Source: an uncultured Ruminococcus sp.
GTDB taxonomy: Bacteria; Bacillota; Clostridia; Oscillospirales; CAG-272
Assembly: GCA_902778985.1 (NCBI GenBank)
Contig: CACYZS010000114.1
Location: forward strand, 1 to 6,058
DNA length: 6,058 nucleotides
Direction: 5' to 3'
Each line of letters starts with the position of its first letter. The stretch's first letter is position 1. The notes under the pieces were generated by a model. It saw only the letters and a program-made list of their open reading frames with translations. It was not told the DNA's origin and did not search any database. The position numbers and the translations under genes are program-made. This document shows, one piece after another, positions 1 through 5,336 of the stretch.

Positions 1-1500
1 GGGTGGTACTGCACTCCCTGCGAGTCTTTCATCACCGATACGCAGGCGGCGGACGGCAAGTGCCCCGACTGCGGCGCCCCGCTCGTGCAAGCAAGGGAAG
101 AAGCGTACTACTTCAAGATGTCCGCGTACGCCGACCGGCTGATCAAATACATCGAAGATCATCCCGAGTTCATTCAGCCCGAGTCGCGCAAAAACGAGAT
201 GATGAACAACTTCTTAAAAGTCGGGCTGCAGGATCTTTGCGTTTCGCGCACCAGTTTCAAGTGGGGGATCCCGGTCGATTTTGACGACAAACACGTCGTT
301 TACGTCTGGCTCGACGCCCTGACCAACTATATCACCGCGATCGGCTACGATCCCGACAAGACCTACGAGGAGCAGTCCGAGCAGTTCAGACGGCTCTGGC
401 CGGCGGACGTGCACATCATCGGCAAGGACATTCTGCGTTTCCACACCATCTACTGGCCGATCTTTTTGATGGCGCTGGATCTGCCGCTCCCGAAAAAGGT
501 GTTCGGGCATCCGTGGTTCAATTTCGGCGCCGATAAAATGTCCAAATCCAAGGGCAACGTCATCTACGCAGACGATCTTGCCGAAAGTTTCGGGCGCGAC
601 GGCGTCCGTTACTACGCGCTCGCCGAGATGCCCTACGCAAACGACGGCAGCGTGACCTATCAGAACGTGCTGAACCGTTACAATCAGGATCTGGCGAACA
701 ACCTCGGCAACCTCGTCAGCAGGACGCACGCGATGACCAAGAAGTATTTCGACGGCATCGTGCCGACCCCCGGCGCCGAAGAGGGACCCGACGCAGAACT
801 GAAAGCGACGGCGGAAAAGGCGAAGAAGGCGTCGTTTGATCTGATGAACGACTACCATCTTGCCGACGCGCTCGAAGAGATCTTCGCGCTTTTCAGCCGC
901 GCGAACAAGTATATCGACGAGACCACGCCCTGGGTGCTCGCGAAGGACGAGAGTAACCGCGCGCGCCTCGGAACGGTGCTTTACAATCTGCTCGAAGCGG
1001 TGCGTTACGGCGCGGTGCTTCTGACGCCCTTCATCCCCGATACCTCGGACAAGATCTTCAAACAACTCGGGACCGACAAGACCGATTACGCGTCGGTTTC
1101 ATCGTTCGGCGCATTGGAATCCGGCAAGCCGCTCGGCGAGGCGTTCACGCTCTTTGCCCGGATCGACGAAGCCAAATTCTTAGCCGAGATCGAGGCAAAG
1201 CAAAAGGCGGCTGAACAGAACGCTTCCAAACAGATCGAAGAACCCGAGCACGAACCCGAGATCAAGATCGACGCGTTCCAGGGCGTTGAACTCCGCTCTG
1301 CCGAGATCCTGACCTGCGAGCCGGCAGATCGTTTCGGGCATCGCGAAATATTATCAGCCCGCCGACCTGATCGGGAAGAAAGTAATCGTGGTCGCCAACC
1401 TCGCCCCCGCGACGCTTTGCGGCGTCGAGAGCAAGGGAATGCTCCTTGCCTCGGGCGAAGAGGACGTCCGCGTGGTCTTCCTCGATCCCGAAACGCCTAA
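1..1500 (+). CDS. metG: Methionyl-tRNA synthetase, 5' partial, C-terminus frameshifted
   Basis: Cytoplasmic class I aminoacyl-tRNA synthetase that charges initiator and elongator tRNA-Met with methionine using ATP. The reading frame is open from base 1; roughly the first 120 residues, including the HIGH motif, lie outside the window. Visible residues (window numbering) include a zinc knuckle with C4, C7, C21 and C24 following GWYC, the KMSKS ATP-binding loop at 179-183 (bases 535-549), and the anticodon-binding helical domain with the conserved Pro-Trp pair ending at W311 (TPWVLAK). A charged linker leads to the start of a Trbp111-like OB-fold (IKIDAFQGVELRSAEIL). After CEP (codon 1321-1323) the frame departs from the family: about 19 residues are missing and the frame runs through 58 unrelated Arg-rich residues to TAA at 1498-1500. 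The catalytic and anticodon domains are intact, so charging activity should persist. It is followed closely by tatD, as in many Bacillota. Confidence 0.95.
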   Translation, partial: GWYCTPCESFITDTQAADGKCPDCGAPLVQAREEAYYFKMSAYADRLIKYIEDHPEFIQPESRKNEMMNNFLKVGLQDLCVSRTSFKWGIPVDFDDKHVVYVWLDALTNYITAIGYDPDKTYEEQSEQFRRLWPADVHIIGKDILRFHTIYWPIFLMALDLPLPKKVFGHPWFNFGADKMSKSKGNVIYADDLAESFGRDGVRYYALAEMPYANDGSVTYQNVLNRYNQDLANNLGNLVSRTHAMTKKYFDGIVPTPGAEEGPDAELKATAEKAKKASFDLMNDYHLADALEEIFALFSRANKYIDETTPWVLAKDESNRARLGTVLYNLLEAVRYGAVLLTPFIPDTSDKIFKQLGTDKTDYASVSSFGALESGKPLGEAFTLFARIDEAKFLAEIEAKQKAAEQNASKQIEEPEHEPEIKIDAFQGVELRSAEILTCEPADRFGHREILSARRPDREESNRGRQPRPRDALRRREQGNAPCLGRRGRPRGLPRSRNA

Positions 1501-1519
1501 CGGCGAACGGATCCACTGA
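1325..1519 (+). pseudogene. metG: Out-of-frame remnant of the MetG C-terminal tRNA-binding domain
   Basis: Read in the frame of base 1325, the DNA encodes 64 residues beginning QIVSGIAKYYQPADLIGKK, with later motifs such as VANLAP and GVESKGMLLAS, and ending at TGA 1517-1519. This is the expected C-terminal half of the MetRS Trbp111/EMAP-type OB-fold, which in dimeric bacterial enzymes binds tRNA and dimerises the protein. It belongs directly to the upstream metG frame but is displaced by one lesion between 1321 and 1325. Only one base (G1324) separates the last in-frame codon from this block, where related enzymes such as Bacillus subtilis MetRS have about 19 codons. The lesion is therefore a deletion of about 56 bases, not a single-base slip. 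There is no start codon or ribosome binding site for it as a separate gene. It may be a genuine deletion or an assembly artefact. Confidence 0.85.
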
Positions 1520-1522
1520 TCC

Positions 1523-2314
1523 GTGAAATACTTCGATTCGCACGCCCATTACTGGGATGCGAGATTCACGCAAAACGGTGAGAGCGCCGATCAACTGATC
1601 GACGCTCTCCTCTCACGCGACGTATGCGGGATCGTCAACGTCGGGACGTCTCCCGAGACCTCCCGGCTCGCCAAAGAGCAGGCGGAGCGCCATCCTGGAA
1701 TGGAATACGCCGCCGGTATCCACCCAACCGACGCGCAGGGGTTGAACTGCCGTTTGGAAGACGCGATCGAAGAGATCCGAGACTTCTTCAAAACAACCGA
1801 CGGAAAGCGCCCGGTCGCGCTCGGCGAGATCGGGCTCGATTATCACTATGACGATACCGACAAGGCGTTGCAGGCGGCGTATTTCGACGCGCAACTCACG
1901 CTTGCCGAGGAACTGGACGTTCCGGTCGTCATTCACGACAGAGACGCGCACGCCGACGTCTTCGACGCGCTCGCACGGCATCCCCGCGTGACGGGAGTGA
2001 TGCACAGTTTTTCCGGCAGCGCCGAGATGGTACTCGACTACGTCAGGCGCGGGTGGTATATCTCGTTTTCCGGTACCGTTTCCTTTAAGAACGCCCGCAA
2101 GGTCGTCGAGGCGGCTATAGCCGTACCCGCCGACCGGATCCTGATCGAGACCGACGCGCCGTATCTGACGCCGCACCCCTACCGCGGGCAGCGGAACGAT
2201 TCGGGGTTCCTCGTCTACACCAACGCGGCGCTCGCGTCGGTACGCGGCGTTTCACCAGAAGAGACGGCGCGTCTGACGCTCGAAAACGCGAAACGAGCGT
2301 TCTGGATCCGATAA
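1523..2314 (+). CDS. tatD: TatD-family metal-dependent deoxyribonuclease
   Basis: A 263-residue TIM-barrel amidohydrolase-superfamily nuclease, the usual length for TatD. Family members act in the cytoplasm as 3'-5' exonucleases or DNases in DNA repair and turnover. Metal ligands and catalytic positions are visible: H7 and H9 (DSHAH), E102 (GEIGLDYH), H138 (VVIHDRDA), H161 (MHSFSG) and D211 (ETDAPYL). GTG at 1523 is chosen because the HxH motif follows only six residues later and an in-frame stop (the displaced metG TGA at 1517-1519) blocks extension upstream. No clear Shine-Dalgarno sequence precedes it. The start is 3 bases past the ancestral metG stop, which suggests translational coupling with metG. 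metG-tatD adjacency is classic in Bacillota, where rnmV and ksgA often follow; here a terminator follows instead. Confidence 0.96.
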   Translation: MKYFDSHAHYWDARFTQNGESADQLIDALLSRDVCGIVNVGTSPETSRLAKEQAERHPGMEYAAGIHPTDAQGLNCRLEDAIEEIRDFFKTTDGKRPVALGEIGLDYHYDDTDKALQAAYFDAQLTLAEELDVPVVIHDRDAHADVFDALARHPRVTGVMHSFSGSAEMVLDYVRRGWYISFSGTVSFKNARKVVEAAIAVPADRILIETDAPYLTPHPYRGQRNDSGFLVYTNAALASVRGVSPEETARLTLENAKRAFWIR

Positions 2315-2340
2315 CGCACGGGAACGAAAACTCCTAAAAC

Positions 2341-2379
2341 AAGAACCGCCCGAGAATTGCTTGCTCTCGGGCGGTTCTT
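2341..2379. terminator. Bidirectional Rho-independent terminator
   Basis: A perfect 15-bp inverted repeat: 2341-2355 (AAGAACCGCCCGAGA) pairs with 2365-2379, leaving a 9-base loop. The stem is GC-rich in its centre with A/T ends. On the plus strand a T-rich stretch (TTCTTCGTATTTGTTATTG) follows; on the minus strand the stem runs into TTCTTGTTTT. It lies 26 bases after the tatD stop and 8 bases past the 3' end of the converging esterase gene, so it can end both transcripts. Confidence 0.9.
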
Positions 2380-2387
2380 CGTATTTG

Positions 2388-3401
2388 TTATTGTCGTCCT
2401 TCCGCCATCCCGATCAACTCTTCCAGAGTGGGACGGATCACCTTCGCCATCCGGTAAAAACCGAGGTCGTTGGGGTGGGTCCCGTCCACCGTGCAAAGAT
2501 CGGAGTCCACCGTACCGAAAAAGGTCTCGCCGTCAAGGAACCGAACGCGTTTGTCGCCTGCGGCGAGCGCATGCTCGTAGGTCGCGCGTATAATTTCGCG
2601 GCGTGCTCTGTCCTGTTCGTTGTAGCGGCATTTGGGGCGCGACATCATCAGGATCGGCAGGTCGGGGTGCGCCTCGCGGATTCGTTTGAAAAAGGGCTCG
2701 TGGGTACTCTCGAGATGCGCCAAATTCGGCGCGTTGTGGTCGTAATCGTACACGAAAACGCCCATATCGATTCCGTTGATGAAATCCGCCATCGCCAACT
2801 CGCCTCTGGCTCTACCCGAGAAGCCGAGGTTGTAGTAGTCCACGTTCAGCCAGCGGGAAAGAATGGCGTTGTAGGCGTTGGAGTGATTGCAACTGCAGCC
2901 GCCTTCGGTGATCGACGAACCGTAGTAGACCACCGGCTTGACGTCTCTATACGGCGTCGGCGCCTCGACCAGCGCCCCGTCGTCTACCTCAATGCGAATA
3001 TCGGCGATCACTTCGTTGCGGGGCAGATAGATCGTCACGTCTTCGGTCTCGCAACTCTTGGTAAAGGAGCCGGAATACTGTTTTTCAGAATAGTCGTTTG
3101 GCGCGATCAGTCCGGCAAAGCGAGAGACGGGACGCTCTCCCACGAACACGAACGCCGATTGGGCGGCGAAGATCGACATCCCCACGTCGGGCGAGAAAGT
3201 CTCGAGTTCGATCGTCACGTTCACCTTTTCGGCGTTGGTGCGAAAACACAGCCGCGCCCCCGGACACCGACGCCCGAGAAAGGACAGGGAGGGGATCGCC
3301 TCGCGTACAGTGTCCGGCAGCCGTTCCAGTTTGCCGGTCTTGTCAAAATCCACCACGCCGAATATGCGCAGCGGTTTATCCCGAAACGAATAGGTTTTCA
3401 T
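2388..3401 (-). CDS. SGNH/GDSL-family hydrolase with N-terminal beta-sandwich-like domain
   Basis: A 337-residue probable esterase or acylhydrolase. Residues about 1-150 form a beta-rich N-terminal domain of the type that precedes SGNH hydrolases in the GxDLY/Lipase_GDSL_3 group (also resembling CE2 acetyl-xylan esterases). Residues about 155-330 are the SGNH domain. The four conserved blocks are present: nucleophile S163 in YYGSSITEGG, oxyanion Gly196 in NLGFSG, Asn223 in YDYDHNAP, and the Asp306/His309 pair in DGTHPNDLG. Ser replaces the Asp of the GDS motif, which is common in this group. Carbohydrate deacetylation is a plausible role but the substrate is not shown. No signal peptide or membrane segment is visible, so it is probably cytoplasmic. 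ATG at 3401 is supported by GAGG (3409-3412) seven bases upstream. It is last in the minus-strand cluster, 72 bases after nadA. That gap is U-rich in RNA but has no convincing terminator or promoter. Confidence 0.88.
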   Translation of the reverse strand: MKTYSFRDKPLRIFGVVDFDKTGKLERLPDTVREAIPSLSFLGRRCPGARLCFRTNAEKVNVTIELETFSPDVGMSIFAAQSAFVFVGERPVSRFAGLIAPNDYSEKQYSGSFTKSCETEDVTIYLPRNEVIADIRIEVDDGALVEAPTPYRDVKPVVYYGSSITEGGCSCNHSNAYNAILSRWLNVDYYNLGFSGRARGELAMADFINGIDMGVFVYDYDHNAPNLAHLESTHEPFFKRIREAHPDLPILMMSRPKCRYNEQDRARREIIRATYEHALAAGDKRVRFLDGETFFGTVDSDLCTVDGTHPNDLGFYRMAKVIRPTLEELIGMAEGRQ

Positions 3402-3473
3402 GCTTCGTCCTCACTTGTGATCGCGGTTAAAGCCGGTGCTTTATGAAAAAAGAGAAAACAAGTTTTTTGCCTA

Positions 3474-4397
3474 TTATCCCAGTTCGATCATCTTGTCGAT
3501 GCAGACCTTCGCGTCGCGGAGCGTCGCTTCGTCCAGTACGATCTCCTCTCCGCCCGTGCCGTTGACGGCGGCAAGAACGTCGGGAAGCGAGGTCAGACGC
3601 ATATTCCGGCAGACCAGATTCTTGGTCAACGGGTAGAACTTCTTGTCGGGGAAGCGGTAGGACAGATGCCACACCACGCTGAGTTCGGTGCCGATGATGA
3701 ATTCTTTATCGGGCGAGTTGGACGCGTAGTCGATGATCCCGGCGGTCGAACCGATATAATCGGCAAGAGCGGTCACGGCGGGGGTGCATTCGGGGTGGAC
3801 CAACAGTTTCGCGCCGGGGTGACGGGCGATCGCCTCTTTGGCTTCGTTTGCGCTGACTGCGGCGTGGATCGGGCACCCGCCGCGCCAGAGCGTGATCTTC
3901 CGGTCGGGGTAGGCGGCGGCGACGTAGGCGCCGAGGTTGCAATCGGGAATGAACAGGATCTCGCGGTCCTTCGGCAGTTTTCCGACCACCGAGAGCGCCG
4001 AGGACGAAGTGACGCAGACGTCGGAGACGCATTTGAGGTCCGCCGTCGTATTGACGTAAGCAACGACGATCACGTCGGGGTGATCCGCCCGGTAGTCCTC
4101 GATCTCTTCCCGGACGAACTGCTCCGCCATCGGGCAGCCCGCGTCGGGGGCGGCGAGGATTACTTTCTTTTCGGGGGAAAGCAATTTGACGGTCTCCGCC
4201 ATAAAGCGGACGCCGCACATCAGGACGTTCTTTTCGGCGATTCCCATCGCCTTTTTACTCAGGGCGAAGGAGTCCCCGGTGAAGTCGGCGATCTCGACGA
4301 TCTCGGGCGACTGGTAGGTGTGCGCGAGGATCGCAAAACCTTTCTCCTTTTTGGCTTTCAGGATCGCGTCCTGATATTCTCTGACGGTTGCGGGCAT
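3474..4397 (-). CDS. nadA: Quinolinate synthase
   Basis: Condenses iminoaspartate with dihydroxyacetone phosphate to quinolinate in de novo NAD synthesis, in the cytoplasm, using an oxygen-sensitive [4Fe-4S] cluster. At 307 residues it matches the short, Thermotoga-like form. Aligned from memory to Thermotoga maritima NadA, the three cluster cysteines are C88 (GCPMAE), C175 (GGCPIH) and C263 (LVCRNM). Substrate-site positions are also kept: H26 and Y28 (AHTYQ), S43 (TGDS), Y114 and N116 (YVNTT), H201 and E203 (HPEC), and T237 (GTE). Position 27 is Thr where Asn or Tyr is usual. ATG at 4397 has a strong ribosome binding site, GGAGAAAGGA on the minus strand (4405-4414). The gene starts 37 bases after the regulator stop, so cotranscription is likely. 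The iminoaspartate-making partner (NadB or aspartate dehydrogenase) and NadC are not in the window. Confidence 0.97.
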   Translation of the reverse strand: MPATVREYQDAILKAKKEKGFAILAHTYQSPEIVEIADFTGDSFALSKKAMGIAEKNVLMCGVRFMAETVKLLSPEKKVILAAPDAGCPMAEQFVREEIEDYRADHPDVIVVAYVNTTADLKCVSDVCVTSSSALSVVGKLPKDREILFIPDCNLGAYVAAAYPDRKITLWRGGCPIHAAVSANEAKEAIARHPGAKLLVHPECTPAVTALADYIGSTAGIIDYASNSPDKEFIIGTELSVVWHLSYRFPDKKFYPLTKNLVCRNMRLTSLPDVLAAVNGTGGEEIVLDEATLRDAKVCIDKMIELG

Positions 4398-4404
4398 ATC
4401 GGTT

Positions 4405-4426
4405 TCCTTTCTCCGGCTTTACCGGA
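4405..4426 (-). promoter_or_regulatory. nadA ribosome binding site with a small overlapping hairpin
   Basis: On the minus strand GGAGAAAGGA (4405-4414) lies 7 bases upstream of the nadA ATG and fixes the start. Its 5' end overlaps a short inverted repeat, TCCGG (4422-4426 on the minus strand) with CCGGA (4412-4416), separated by a 5-base loop. The core AGGA stays outside the stem, so strong occlusion is unlikely. The ribosome binding site is well supported; any regulatory role for the hairpin is speculative. Confidence 0.6.
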
Positions 4427-4434
4427 TCGAACGG

Positions 4435-5196
4435 TTAAAAACAGTTGTGCGGGTAATACTTGTACTCGTCGTAGTACGACTCTACGTAATCTTCGTCGGG
4501 ATCGCGGTGGACGGTCGGACCGGGATCGGTTTTAGAGGTGCGGATCCAAAACCGCTCGGAATCCCAGTTGATGATCCTGCGGTGGACCGTGGCGAGCGCC
4601 TTCTTGTTGATCTTCGATCCGATGACTTTCAGCGCGTTCAGCGTCTTCTTGGTATTCGGCGGGGCGGCGCGTACGCGCAACTCCGCGATCGGGACGGGAG
4701 CGGGGAAGGCGAGGATCAGCACGCGGAGAAACATCCGTTCGCTTCGGTTGAACATCAACGGTTCACCGTAGACGGTGTGGTCTGCGTATTCGATGCGGTC
4801 GCGGACGCCGCCGGCGATCCGGTCCCACGGATCGGGTTTTCCGCGCGAGATCATCAGGTCTCTCGTTTCGTGCAGGATCTTGCGGTCGGTCAGTTTCGAC
4901 GAGAGGATCAGGTCGGGGGCGTTTTCTTCCTTGCAGCCACGGACCGTCTCTTCGCCTCCGAGCATCACGATCGGGAACTTGTATTTCCTGTGAATGGTCT
5001 TGCAGAATTGTGGCGGTCGGTCGGGATCGTCCGGACGGAGCAGAAGGATGAAGGTGACCTCGTCGGTGACCCGCTCGTACGGCACGCGGTTGCGAAGCGA
5101 ACCGAAGGTCGTGACGTCGGCGATCAGGTGGAGATCCCACAGATGCTTCTGCATCTTTTCGCCCCGCCGCCTGTCGCTGTCAATGATCAGGATCAT
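4435..5196 (-). CDS. Atypical response-regulator-like protein with C-terminal winged-helix-like domain
   Basis: A 253-residue protein I do not recognise as a named gene. Residues 1-118 follow a receiver (CheY-like) pattern: beta-1 MILIIDSD, beta-3 TFILLLRP, beta-4 FPIVMLGG, and beta-5 DLILSSKL with the conserved Lys at 101. The position of the phospho-acceptor Asp at the end of beta-3 is Leu (about L53), one of the acidic-pocket residues is Ser7, and the usual Thr/Ser after beta-4 is Gly80. Phosphorylation is therefore unlikely. Residues about 142-218 resemble a divergent OmpR-type winged helix: a strand, a helix with RSERMFLRVLIL, a basic candidate recognition helix (NTKKTLNALKVIGSKINKK) and a terminal hairpin (RFWI). 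The last 22 residues are rich in Asp/Glu and Tyr. ATG at 5196 has AAGGGAG (5202-5208) 5 bases upstream and a promoter 26 bases before it. No sensor kinase is nearby. It probably heads the operon with nadA. The fold assignment is inferred from pattern only. Confidence 0.6.
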   Translation of the reverse strand: MILIIDSDRRRGEKMQKHLWDLHLIADVTTFGSLRNRVPYERVTDEVTFILLLRPDDPDRPPQFCKTIHRKYKFPIVMLGGEETVRGCKEENAPDLILSSKLTDRKILHETRDLMISRGKPDPWDRIAGGVRDRIEYADHTVYGEPLMFNRSERMFLRVLILAFPAPVPIAELRVRAAPPNTKKTLNALKVIGSKINKKALATVHRRIINWDSERFWIRTSKTDPGPTVHRDPDEDYVESYYDEYKYYPHNCF

Positions 5197-5221
5197 ACGC
5201 GCTCCCTTCGGTTTTTGTCAT

Positions 5222-5250
5222 ATTATATCACAGGGCATACCGAATTGCAA
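5222..5250 (-). promoter_or_regulatory. Sigma-70/SigA-type promoter for the regulator-nadA-esterase cluster
   Basis: Reading the minus strand: -35 TTGCAA (5245-5250, 4 of 6 consensus bases), a 17-base spacer, and -10 TATAAT (5222-5227, perfect), with TG one base before the -10 as in extended -10 promoters. The expected start of transcription is near 5215, giving a leader of about 20 bases that carries the AAGGGAG ribosome binding site. No second promoter was seen before nadA or the esterase gene. Confidence 0.78.
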
Positions 5251-5277
5251 GGTTTTTCCGCAAAGAGTACGCCCTTC

Positions 5278-5306
5278 TTGACAGATATTCCGCGGTGTGC
5301 TACAAT
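5278..5306 (+). promoter_or_regulatory. Near-consensus sigma-70/SigA-type promoter for the YmfI-like reductase
   Basis: Plus strand: -35 TTGACA (5278-5283, perfect), a 17-base spacer (5284-5300), and -10 TACAAT (5301-5306, 5 of 6), with TG one base upstream of the -10. The expected transcription start is about 5313, giving a leader of roughly 24 bases with GGAG (5326-5329) seven bases before the ATG. The match suggests strong basal expression. Confidence 0.85.
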
Positions 5307-5336
5307 GGACGAAAGAAACGAGAACGGAGAGAGACG

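Noticed and set aside
214..1065. Minus-strand 283-codon open frame opposite metG
   Set aside because: It is a mirror of the MetRS coding frame, and the product has no coherent domain.
1321..1327. Programmed ribosomal frameshift in metG
   Set aside because: There is no slippery heptamer or downstream structure, and about 19 conserved residues are missing as well as the frame being wrong. A shift alone would not restore the protein.
2361..3446. Plus-strand 361-codon open frame opposite the SGNH hydrolase
   Set aside because: It is antisense to a protein with four intact SGNH blocks, begins inside the terminator hairpin, has no ribosome binding site and shows no recognisable motif. GC-rich coding DNA commonly leaves the opposite strand open.
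3421..3473. Possible terminator after nadA
   Set aside because: On the minus strand there are T-rich runs, but the only pairings are AAAAC/GTTTT with a two-base loop and AAAGC/GCTTT with a four-base loop. Both are too weak to call.
3666..4535. Plus-strand open frame antisense to nadA
   Set aside because: nadA on the minus strand has all cluster cysteines and substrate residues. The antisense product is Gly/Asp/Val-rich with no family features.
5210..5257. GGTTTTT direct repeats (5210-5216 and 5251-5257) as a regulator site
   Set aside because: The repeat is a short low-complexity word, and the spacing of 41 bases and the flanks give no further match.
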